A stretch of DNA of 64,000 nucleotides from Bacillota bacterium (GTDB taxonomy: Bacteria > Bacillota > UBA4882 > UBA8346): NCBI GenBank assembly GCA_023402395.1, contig JAEYGI010000072.1, positions 1 through 64,000 on the forward strand, in the 5' to 3' direction. Positions within the stretch are counted from its first letter, which is position 1; each line of letters opens with the position of its first letter. The notes under the pieces are model-generated. The model worked only from the letters and a program-made list of their open reading frames with translations, had not been told where the DNA came from and searched no databases. Below are positions 43,826 to 51,164 of the stretch, piece after piece. Position numbers and translations under genes: made by a program.

Positions 43826-45208
43826 GTGTCCTTCGGTTTTTTGCATCAAGATACTGAAAAAAGACGTGAAATGATACTGAATGGATCAAGTGCGAAAACC
43901 ATTCTTTTTTTATCTATCCCGACCTTGATGATGGGGATTGTCCAGTCCATCATACCGGTTATCGACGGCTTATTCATCAATAACATTGCCGGAACGGTCG
44001 CGGCTAGCGCCGTTGTCTATTCCGGGCCGATCATCAATATGATGGGCGCCCTGGCGCAAGGCTTAAGCGCGGCCGGAATGGCCATCATCGGCCAGACCAA
44101 CGGCAGAGGCGATTTTGAGGAAGCGAAAAGAGTATCGGCACAGCTAGTGCTGGTTGCTTTTTTCTTGGGAATTATTACCGCCCCCATTCTCGTATTGCTC
44201 GCATTCCCGATTTCCGCGCATACCAATGCGGATATCTCCCACGACGTTTTGGTATATACGGCCCTTAATGCCCTGGTGATTCCTTTTGCATTTCTGGAAT
44301 CGATTTATAATGCGATTAAAAGTGCCGCGGGTAAGCCGGAAGCGGCATTTAACCGCATGGTCATCATGCTGGTGCTGAAAATCCTATCCAATACGTTGTT
44401 CATTGCCGTATTCCGCTGGAATATCGTCGGCGCGGTCATGGCTTCGCTTTTATCCAATATTTTAATCTGTATTTGGATGTATTACGAACTTTTCGTTAAG
44501 GATAGCAATGATCGGCTGGAAATCAAGGGCTTCAAATTTGATTTTCATATTATCCGCGAGCTTTTTAGGATCGGTATCCCGGCCATGCTCGCCAGCCTCA
44601 TTCTCAATCTGGGCTTTTTCTTGATCAATATTGAAGTCGCCAAATACGGCACCGTTGTCATCAACGGACAAGGCATCGCCAGCAACATCACTTCCGTCTG
44701 TTTCATATTGCCATCCTCATTCGGTTCCGCGGTTACCACCATGGTCAGTATGAACATCGGGGCCGGACAAAGCGCCAAGGCGAAAGAGTCGTGCATTGTC
44801 GGCTGTATCATCAGCGCGATTACTGCCGCAATCTTGATAGCGATTGTCGTGCCATTGTCCTCTCATATGACGATTTTGTTCACCCGGCATCAGGAAGTGC
44901 TGGATGTAGCCAATAAGGCCCTACATATCTATACCTATTCGGTGATCGGTTTCGGCATCTGTATGGTGCAGCAGGGCGCCTTTATCGGGTTGGGACGTAC
45001 CGGGATTCCTTTGTTCGCCAGTATTTTGCGGATCTGGCTTTTGCGATATATATTTATCTTGCTTACGGAACGTGTTTTAGGCCCATATTCGGTATTTTGG
45101 GGCAATCTCTTTTCAAATTACGCCGCGGCGCTAATCATCACGGTCCTCATTTTACGAACCAAATGGGTTACCAATATTCCGCAAAAGTCGGTAAGCGCGG
45201 AAGCGTAA
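43826..45208 (+). CDS. MATE-family efflux transporter
   Basis: Predicted 460-residue membrane protein with about twelve helices, a cation-coupled multidrug exporter of the MATE type (DinF/NorM-like). Typical parts are SIPTLMMGIVQSIIPVIDGLF near the start, AQGLSAAGMAIIGQTNG and a second-half repeat FRIGIPAMLASLILNLGF. Base composition and codon use are clearly more AT-rich than the neighbours, and a tRNA 3' fragment lies behind it, both hinting at horizontal transfer. The start is probably GTG at 43826 with GGAAGA; ATG at 43871 would be 15 residues shorter. Confidence 0.88.
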   Translation: MSFGFLHQDTEKRREMILNGSSAKTILFLSIPTLMMGIVQSIIPVIDGLFINNIAGTVAASAVVYSGPIINMMGALAQGLSAAGMAIIGQTNGRGDFEEAKRVSAQLVLVAFFLGIITAPILVLLAFPISAHTNADISHDVLVYTALNALVIPFAFLESIYNAIKSAAGKPEAAFNRMVIMLVLKILSNTLFIAVFRWNIVGAVMASLLSNILICIWMYYELFVKDSNDRLEIKGFKFDFHIIRELFRIGIPAMLASLILNLGFFLINIEVAKYGTVVINGQGIASNITSVCFILPSSFGSAVTTMVSMNIGAGQSAKAKESCIVGCIISAITAAILIAIVVPLSSHMTILFTRHQEVLDVANKALHIYTYSVIGFGICMVQQGAFIGLGRTGIPLFASILRIWLLRYIFILLTERVLGPYSVFWGNLFSNYAAALIITVLILRTKWVTNIPQKSVSAEA

Positions 45209-45264
45209 TTTGGCAACTCATATCCTTATTTAATGACAACGCAGGTTGTTTTATGGCATTTAAG

Positions 45265-45296
45265 AGGTCGGGGTTCAATTCCCTTCAGGTCCACCA
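45265..45296 (+). pseudogene. 3' fragment of a tRNA gene (T arm, acceptor strand and CCA)
   Basis: The sequence contains a T arm with GGGGTTCAATTCCC, followed by an acceptor 3' strand CAGGTCC, discriminator A and encoded CCA. The complementary 5' acceptor (GGACCTG), D arm and anticodon arm are missing upstream, so this is not a whole tRNA. Such 3' ends often mark the far attachment site of an integrated element. Isotype cannot be told. Confidence 0.7.
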
Positions 45297-45307
45297 AATG
45301 ATTTTAA

Positions 45308-45336
45308 GCCCATATGAATCAAGGGCTTTTTTGTTT
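45308..45336 (+). terminator. Rho-independent terminator after the tRNA fragment
   Basis: AAGCCC / GGGCTT stem with an 11-base loop, followed by TTTTTG. It may be the original terminator of the tRNA or of the MATE gene. Confidence 0.75.
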
Positions 45337-45477
45337 TCAATTTACGGGGAACGAAATAAAATCCACTATGTGCCGCCGGGGACTGATGGACGGGATTATC
45401 CTGCCGATTGGGTCGGACGGATCAAATGGGGGAGGAACTGGAAGTTCCGTGAACAGCGGGCGAGTTATGAACTAAAA

Positions 45478-45507
45478 ACCACCCGGGTTTCGCCCGGGTG
45501 GTTTTGA
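45478..45507 (-). terminator. Terminator of the UPF0210 gene
   Basis: AACCACCCGGG / CCCGGGTGGTT perfect stem with a TTTCG loop just past the UPF0210 stop; symmetrical enough to act on both strands. Confidence 0.85.
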
Positions 45508-45523
45508 TTAACCGCTTGGTTGG

Positions 45524-46882
45524 TTAATTGGTCAACGCCTGCAACGGCGCTGGGATCCGGCCGCCCCGCCGCACGAACTTGGCGGGAGAGAACGGCGAGA
45601 CCTTCATCACCGGCGCGGTGCCGAGCAGGCCGCCGAAGCTGGCCTCGTCGCCGACGGTCTTGCCGGGGACCGGAATGATCCGGACCGCCGTGGTCTTGTT
45701 GTTGATCATGCCGATGGCCATTTCGTCGGCGATGATCCCGGCAATGGTCTCGGCGCTGGTATCGCCGGGAACGGCGATCATGTCCAGCCCCACCGAGCAA
45801 ACGCAGGTCATCGCTTCCAGCTTTTCTATGGAAAGGGCGCCGGCCTGGACAGCCTCAATCATGCCCGCGTCCTCACTGACCGGGATGAAGGCGCCGCTCA
45901 AGCCGCCGATGGACGAGGAAGCCATCGAGCCGCCTTTCTTAACCGCGTCATTCAAGATCGCCAGGGCCGCGGTAGTGCCCGGACCGCCGCAGCGCTCCAG
46001 CCCCATCGCTTCCAGGATATTGGCCACGCTGTCGCCAATGGCCGGGGTCGGCGCGAGCGACAGATCGACGATGCCAAAGGGCACGCCCAGTTTTTCCGAG
46101 ACTTTCCGGCCGACCAGCTCACCGACGCGGGTGATCTTGAAGGCGACCCGCTTGATCTCCTCGGCCAGGGTCCGGAAGTCGCAGTCCGGCAACCGTTCCA
46201 CCGCCGCCTTGACCACGCCGGGGCCGCTGATGCCGATATTGATCACCGCCTCCGGCTCGCCGACGCCGTGAAACGCGCCGGCCATGAAGGGGTTGTCCTC
46301 CGGCGCGTTGGCGAAGACCACCAGCTTGGCGCTGGCAATGCCGTCGCGGTCCCGGCTTAGTTCGGCCGCTTCCTTGATCACCCCGGCCATCCGGTAGACG
46401 GCGTCCATATTGATGCCAGACTTGGTGGTGGCCAGATTGACCGAACCGCAGAGCTTGGCGGTTTCGGCCAACGCGGCCGGAAGCGAATCGATCAGCCGGC
46501 GGTCGCCCTCGGAGGAGCCTTTATGAACCAGGGCCGAGTAGCCGCCGATGAAGTCCACGCCCAACTCGGCCGCGATCCGGTCCAGGGTCCGGGCCAGCTC
46601 CAGATAGTCCCCGGTTCCCGACTGGGCCACCAGGGCAATGGGGGTGACTGCGATTCGTTTGTTGATGATCGGCACTCCGTAAGTCCGTTCCATCAACCGG
46701 GCGGTTTCAACCAGGCCGGCCGCGAGCCGGAGGGTCTTGTCATAGATCCGGGTCGCGGTGGTTTTCAGATCCGGGCCGGCGCAGTCGAGGATGTTAATCC
46801 CCATGGTGACGGTGCGGATATCAAAATGATAGTTTTCGATCATGGTGATCGTTTCCAGGATCTCTTGCGGCGTAAACGGCAC
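45524..46882 (-). CDS. UPF0210 family protein (DUF711, PFL-like fold)
   Basis: Predicted 452-residue protein of UPF0210, a family with a glycyl-radical-enzyme-like barrel but no described activity. Characteristic pieces are DIRTVTMGINILDC, FIGGYSALVHKG, CGSVNLATTKSGINMDA, NIGISGPGVV and PTPAIGDSVANILE. It lacks the glycyl radical loop of pyruvate formate-lyase. It nearly always pairs with a small ACT-domain gene, as here (upstream, across a palindromic insertion). GTG at 46882 has GGAG nine bases before it; GTG at 46891 is the longer option. Confidence 0.88.
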   Translation of the reverse strand: MPFTPQEILETITMIENYHFDIRTVTMGINILDCAGPDLKTTATRIYDKTLRLAAGLVETARLMERTYGVPIINKRIAVTPIALVAQSGTGDYLELARTLDRIAAELGVDFIGGYSALVHKGSSEGDRRLIDSLPAALAETAKLCGSVNLATTKSGINMDAVYRMAGVIKEAAELSRDRDGIASAKLVVFANAPEDNPFMAGAFHGVGEPEAVINIGISGPGVVKAAVERLPDCDFRTLAEEIKRVAFKITRVGELVGRKVSEKLGVPFGIVDLSLAPTPAIGDSVANILEAMGLERCGGPGTTAALAILNDAVKKGGSMASSSIGGLSGAFIPVSEDAGMIEAVQAGALSIEKLEAMTCVCSVGLDMIAVPGDTSAETIAGIIADEMAIGMINNKTTAVRIIPVPGKTVGDEASFGGLLGTAPVMKVSPFSPAKFVRRGGRIPAPLQALTN

Positions 46883-46917
46883 GGCGATCACTCCAGTTCA
46901 GTCATTTCAAAAATCGA

Positions 46918-47043
46918 CCCCTCGCCCCTTAAAGGGGCAACCACCGGTCTTCGCGGGTTAAAACCAGAGGGTTGCATTCCAAGGGAATTGCTCTTTGGGG
47001 TTCGCGGGCGAAGCATGGTGCTACCCCTTTAAGGGGCAAGGGG
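46918..47043. repeat. 126-bp near-palindromic element between the ACT and UPF0210 genes
   Basis: Ends are CCCCTCGCCCCTTAAAGGGG and its near-inverse CCCCTTTAAGGGGCAAGGGG; inner parts also pair imperfectly (TTCGCGGG / CCCGCGAA). It has the same design as the element at 37931-38133 but a different sequence, and it interrupts an otherwise tight two-gene operon. Confidence 0.8.
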
Positions 47044-47092
47044 CCTAAACCCGCAACGGCGCCGCCCGGACTTTTCCTTGAATCAACCTTTC

Positions 47093-47374
47093 TTAAATTC
47101 GATGCATATAGCGAAAAATATCCTCATGCTGAACCACGATCCGGACGCCCAGGTCCTTGCCGGCGGCGGTCAGGGTCTCCTGCAGCGCGATCAGGTCGCG
47201 GTTGGCAGCCGCGACATCGACCAGCAGAATCATGGCGAAAATTCCCTGCAGAATGGTCTGGCTGATATCCACGATGTTCACATTGTGCTCCGACAGGATC
47301 CGGGAGACGCCGGCCACGATGCCGACCCGGTCCTGGCCGGTTACGGTAATTACCACATGTTCGGTTGCAGTCAT
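47093..47374 (-). CDS. ACT domain-containing protein (UPF0237 type)
   Basis: Predicted 93-residue protein consisting of one ACT domain (VVITVTGQDRVGIVAGVSRIL, then NVNIVDISQTILQGIFAM). Single ACT proteins of this group are thought to sense small ligands, probably amino acids. The partner UPF0210 gene lies downstream, a conserved pair in Firmicutes. The ATG at 47374 has GAGGTGAT upstream; a longer frame to 47434 lacks such a signal. Confidence 0.9.
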   Translation of the reverse strand: MTATEHVVITVTGQDRVGIVAGVSRILSEHNVNIVDISQTILQGIFAMILLVDVAAANRDLIALQETLTAAGKDLGVRIVVQHEDIFRYMHRI

Positions 47375-47602
47375 CGGTATCACCTCATCAAACATAGCGG
47401 CGGAGCTCTTGAGTTTGCGTTCCGCCCGGCACAAATTATTCGTGCTTTCTCCGTCAAATCCTGCTTACAAATGGGTGAACTAAATTTCGGGTTACGTCAA
47501 GCCCAACCGGGAATTTCTTCTCCGGTTTCAACGTTATCTATAGTATAATTCAATGAGGTAATTATCGTAAGGCGAAAAGATCGGTTCAAGGAGTGATCCG
47601 GG

Positions 47603-48991
47603 GTGGGATATCAATTTCTGGACCAATTGGGTCCGGATAGCCTTCAATTCAGCGATGACGGGGCCGGGACCTTGGTTTTCGACCGGATTCCGTTCGTGAT
47701 GACGCCGCGGGAAAGCGTCAGAAAAGATCTGCAGCAGGAACTGAGGGAGATTGTCAAGGCCGAAGCGGCGGTCCGGCACAAAAAACTGCTTCGCTATGAA
47801 GGACTTGAAAAACATCAGGACCAGTTGTATCTGGTCCGGAAGCGCGGGCCGGAGGTGGCCGTCGCTCCCTTGGCAACCGACGACCTGGCGGAGATCGGCC
47901 GGGCCTTGGGAACGGCGCTGGAGGTGCTGGAAGCCTATCATGCCCAGGGATTTATCCTGGGGCGGTTGAGCCCGGGAATGCTCCGGGTTGACCCCTCCGG
48001 CGAGATTTGGGTCAGTGACCCGCCGCTTTTCAATCATTTCGGAACCGCCTTGGACGACACGTTCCATTCCCTGCCCGCGCCGGAGGAGATCGCGAGCCGC
48101 CCCCGGACCGGGCAGACCGACAGCTTTGCCTGGGGCTATCTGGCCTACCGGTTGCTGACCGGAACCGACCCGTTCCATTCCGAAGACGCGGCCGAACGAA
48201 TTGACAAGATCACCCGGGGCAGCCTGGTTCCGGTCCGCGATCTCCGGCCGGAGGCCGGCGCGGAACTGAGCCGGCTAGTCGAAGCGGCGCTCCGGGTCGA
48301 GCCGGAGGAACGTCCCTCCGTGGAGCAGCTTCGCCGCGGACTGGCGGCGATCATGGACCGGGGAACCTACCGGGCCGATGAAGCCGAGGTCCTGGCCTAC
48401 CGGGAGAAATCCGCGGCCAATCTCCGCCGCTATCAAACCAAAGAACGGCTTTGGTTCTGGTGGCGCAAATACGGCGTGGCCCTGGGAGTAACCCTGGTTT
48501 TGCTGATTGGGGCAACCTTCATGTTCCGGCCGCAAACCCAGCCGACCCTGACCCGGGAGACCAAGCCGGCGGCGGTAATCCACTATTATTTCGATTCAAT
48601 CCAGCGGGTCGATCTGCCGCTGCTCACGGAGACCATTCATAAGGCCAAGCACAGCTTCGAGGATCTGGTCACCAATATGCACGTGATCAACAAGACCCAG
48701 CAAGGCGTGGCGATGACCACCCGATATAATGGAAAGCTGGTCATTGAAGGGCTGACCGTCAAACCGCTCCGAGAAACCCCGGCGGAGGCGCGCTATGAGA
48801 TCGGCTACACCCTCAAGATCATCCTGCCCCGGGAGACCCAGGTGATTACCAGGCTCGACCGGTTCACGCTGAAACCGGTCCGGGAGATCTGGCGGATTAC
48901 CGAGATTCAAATCTTAAAACAAGACCAGCGGGTCGAGCCGATCGAGTCGGCCCCGCCGGTCCCCGAACCGGAGGCTCTTCTCAAACCATAA
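47603..48991 (+). CDS. Membrane-anchored protein with degenerate Ser/Thr-kinase domain (pseudokinase)
   Basis: Predicted 462-residue protein: kinase-like domain (about 1-255), a membrane segment (291-308) and an extracytoplasmic domain of ~150 residues. The kinase fold is suggested by the helix and strand order and by SFAWGYLAYRLLTGTDPF (alpha-F region) and EPEERPSVEQLRRGL (C-lobe end). The catalytic loop reads LGRLSPGMLR instead of HRDLKPxNIL, so the catalytic Asp and Asn are gone, and DFG is replaced by SDPP. Phosphotransfer is therefore unlikely; a signalling scaffold or ligand-sensing role is more probable. The start is GTG behind AAGGAG. It is a single gene. Confidence 0.75.
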   Translation: MGYQFLDQLGPDSLQFSDDGAGTLVFDRIPFVMTPRESVRKDLQQELREIVKAEAAVRHKKLLRYEGLEKHQDQLYLVRKRGPEVAVAPLATDDLAEIGRALGTALEVLEAYHAQGFILGRLSPGMLRVDPSGEIWVSDPPLFNHFGTALDDTFHSLPAPEEIASRPRTGQTDSFAWGYLAYRLLTGTDPFHSEDAAERIDKITRGSLVPVRDLRPEAGAELSRLVEAALRVEPEERPSVEQLRRGLAAIMDRGTYRADEAEVLAYREKSAANLRRYQTKERLWFWWRKYGVALGVTLVLLIGATFMFRPQTQPTLTRETKPAAVIHYYFDSIQRVDLPLLTETIHKAKHSFEDLVTNMHVINKTQQGVAMTTRYNGKLVIEGLTVKPLRETPAEARYEIGYTLKIILPRETQVITRLDRFTLKPVREIWRITEIQILKQDQRVEPIESAPPVPEPEALLKP

Positions 48992-49049
48992 CTCGTTCCC
49001 GGCTTGAACCGCCGCGACGGCCTCGCGGCAAAACCATGGCGTATAAGCA

Positions 49050-49108
49050 CCCTCCCGGGGATTTTTGCATACATTACAGCAGAAAACCCGCGGGAGGGAT
49101 TTTCTTTT
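49050..49108 (+). terminator. Terminator-like hairpin before metF
   Basis: CCCTCCCGGG (49050-49059) pairs with CCCGCGGGAGGG (49087-49098), followed by ATTTTCTTTT. It probably ends the pseudokinase transcript; a role as metF attenuator is possible. No known riboswitch motif seen. Confidence 0.6.
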
Positions 49109-49230
49109 GCGGTTGTAATAAAAATGGTTTTGCCGGGCGCCGGTAGAAGAACGATGGAAATAAAAAAGGAAATCGGCCTCTCATGGCGAATTTTAAGTAG
49201 GTTTTATGATCCGGACAAAGGATGTCAATA

Positions 49231-50103
49231 ATGTTAATAAAAGAATTGTATTCCCAAAGACAACCCGTGTTGTCGCTGGAGGTTTTTCCGCCCAACCCGA
49301 GCTACCCGCTGGAGACGATTTATCGGACCATTGAAGGACTGCGGGATCTCCATCCCGATTATATCAGTGTAACCTATGGCGCCGGCGGCTCCAGCCGGGA
49401 CCGGACCGTGGCCATCGCCTCCCACGTCAAGCAGGCCTATGGGATCGAAACCATGGCTCATTTGACTTGCGTCGGCCACTCCCCGGAAGAGATTGAGACC
49501 ATCGCCGGGGAACTGCAAGAGCGGGGCATCGAAAACGTGCTGGCCCTGCGGGGCGATCCCCCGCGCGATCAGCCCGATTTTCAGTTCCAGCCCGGTTACT
49601 ACCGGTACGCGGTGGAACTGGTCCGGCACCTGCGCCGGAAGAGATGTTTTTGCATCGGGGCGGCCGCTTATGCCGAAGGGCATATCGAGTGCCGGCGCTG
49701 GCAGGACGATTGGAACCACCTCCGGGAGAAGGTGGAGGCCGGGGTCGATTTTCTAATCACCCAATTGTACTTTGACAACCGGGTCTTTTATAATTTCAAG
49801 GAAAATCTGCTGCGGATGGGAGTCACGGTTCCGGTTTCGGCCGGAATCATGCCGGTGCTCGACGGCAAACGGATCCGGCGGATGGTTCATCTCTCCGGCG
49901 CGTCAATCCCCGCCAAACTTCTGCAGATCCTGGACCGCTACGGCGACGATCCGGTTGAGTTCGAAAAGGCCGGACTGGATTATGCCATTCATCAAATCAA
50001 CGATCTGCTCGAAAACGGAGTGGAAGGAATCCATTACTACACCATGAACCGGGCCGAACAGACCCGGGCCGTGTTTAAAAATCTACGATTGGCGGGAGAA
50101 TGA
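49231..50103 (+). CDS. metF: Methylenetetrahydrofolate reductase
   Basis: Predicted 290-residue flavoprotein reducing 5,10-methylenetetrahydrofolate to 5-methyltetrahydrofolate for methionine synthesis or one-carbon metabolism. Family motifs are SLEVFPPNP with the catalytic Glu, YISVTYGAGGSSRD, THLTCVGHS-like AHLTCVGHSPEEIE, VLALRGDPP, QLYFDN and GIMPVLDGKRI. Of two ATGs, 49231 has AAAGGA at proper distance and 49222 abuts it. The stop is directly followed by the rpiA start, so the two are probably co-transcribed. Confidence 0.94.
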   Translation: MLIKELYSQRQPVLSLEVFPPNPSYPLETIYRTIEGLRDLHPDYISVTYGAGGSSRDRTVAIASHVKQAYGIETMAHLTCVGHSPEEIETIAGELQERGIENVLALRGDPPRDQPDFQFQPGYYRYAVELVRHLRRKRCFCIGAAAYAEGHIECRRWQDDWNHLREKVEAGVDFLITQLYFDNRVFYNFKENLLRMGVTVPVSAGIMPVLDGKRIRRMVHLSGASIPAKLLQILDRYGDDPVEFEKAGLDYAIHQINDLLENGVEGIHYYTMNRAEQTRAVFKNLRLAGE

Positions 50104-50814
50104 ATGAAAAACGCGGACAGCAACAAGGAACTGAAACGGCTGGTCGGAGCGGCAGCGGCCGGACTGGTCCGGGACGGCATGATCGTCGGCATCGGCACCG
50201 GCTCGACGGTGGCCTTCCTGATTGAGGACTTGGGCCGGCGGGTCCGGGAAGAGAACCTCAAGATCACCGGGGTTCCGACGTCGTTTCAATCGAAAATCCT
50301 CTGCCGAACCTACAATATACCCACGCTCGATCCGCAGGACTGCGCCGGGCTGGATCTGGCCATCGACGGCGCCGATGAAGTCGACCCGGCGCTGAACGCC
50401 ATCAAAGGCGGGGGCGCGGCCCATACCCGCGAAAAGATTGTGGCCGCCATGGCCCGGGAGTTCGTAATCATCGTGGACCAGTCCAAGCTGGTATCCAGGT
50501 TGAACTCCTCCTTTCCGGTGCCGGTCGAGGTGATCCCGGCCGCGTTGAAGTTTGTCACAGCCCGTCTGGAAGAACTGGGCGGCCAGCCGCGACTGCGAAT
50601 GGGGCTGCGCAAAGACGGCCCGGTGGTCACCGACAACGGCCAGCTGGTGCTGGATGTCCAATTCGGATCCGGCGCCGATCTGCGCGCGATCGACCGCGAA
50701 CTGCATCAGACTCCGGGCGTGGTCGAGACCGGCCTCTTTTTTGACTTGGCCAAGCGGGTCCTGGTGGGCGAGGCCGGGGAAATGACCGTGAAGACGCTGG
50801 TGCGTTTAGCTTAA
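50104..50814 (+). CDS. rpiA: Ribose-5-phosphate isomerase A
   Basis: Predicted 236-residue enzyme interconverting ribose 5-phosphate and ribulose 5-phosphate in the pentose phosphate pathway. Substrate-site motifs GIGTGSTV, DGADEVDPAL and KGGGAAHTREK are intact. Its ATG follows the metF stop immediately, with a GGGAG box inside the metF end. It can feed products of a sugar kinase operon into central metabolism, although no direct link is shown. Confidence 0.96.
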   Translation: MKNADSNKELKRLVGAAAAGLVRDGMIVGIGTGSTVAFLIEDLGRRVREENLKITGVPTSFQSKILCRTYNIPTLDPQDCAGLDLAIDGADEVDPALNAIKGGGAAHTREKIVAAMAREFVIIVDQSKLVSRLNSSFPVPVEVIPAALKFVTARLEELGGQPRLRMGLRKDGPVVTDNGQLVLDVQFGSGADLRAIDRELHQTPGVVETGLFFDLAKRVLVGEAGEMTVKTLVRLA

Positions 50815-51164
50815 GGTCTCCGAAGTGGGGTTAAATCCCCCGACTTAATAAAAAAGAAGTAGGCATCGTTCAAAAGCGGCGAGAGAGACTGTGGGTTTCC
50901 AGACCTAACCCTCGCCCTTTGCGGCTAATATCCATCCATGGATGCCGCAACCTTAAGCCGTCCTGGCTCTGGCTTCCCCGGAGAAGATGACACAAGATGC
51001 CGATTCAAGGGGAAGGGTAACCCTAGCCGCTGGACCCTAAAAGATTTTTGGCCGCGAAGGCATCGGTTACTCTTCCCTGTCAGGGAAGAGCGAGAGATAG
51101 GTCTGCGCTCCACAAACCAGAAACCAAAAACTAAGAACCAAGAAGAACCAAAAGAGGTGTGCCC
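50815..51164. other. gyrA upstream region
   Basis: A 350-bp gap holding a strong small hairpin (CTCTTCCCT / AGGGAAGAG, about 51070-51090) and a GCGGC/GCCGC dyad near 50921-50949. The A-rich run before the AAGAGGTG box serves gyrA. No gene or recognised riboswitch. Confidence 0.4.

Noticed and set aside
45209..45300. A complete tRNA gene
   Set aside because: The T arm, acceptor 3' strand and CCA are present, but no complementary 5' acceptor, D arm or anticodon arm is found upstream.
45524..46882. A second pyruvate formate-lyase
   Set aside because: The UPF0210 family shares the fold name but lacks the glycyl-radical motif RVSGY and the Cys-Cys pair.
49050..49108. S-adenosylmethionine or folate riboswitch upstream of metF
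   Set aside because: Only a simple terminator-like hairpin is visible; no conserved riboswitch core was recognised.
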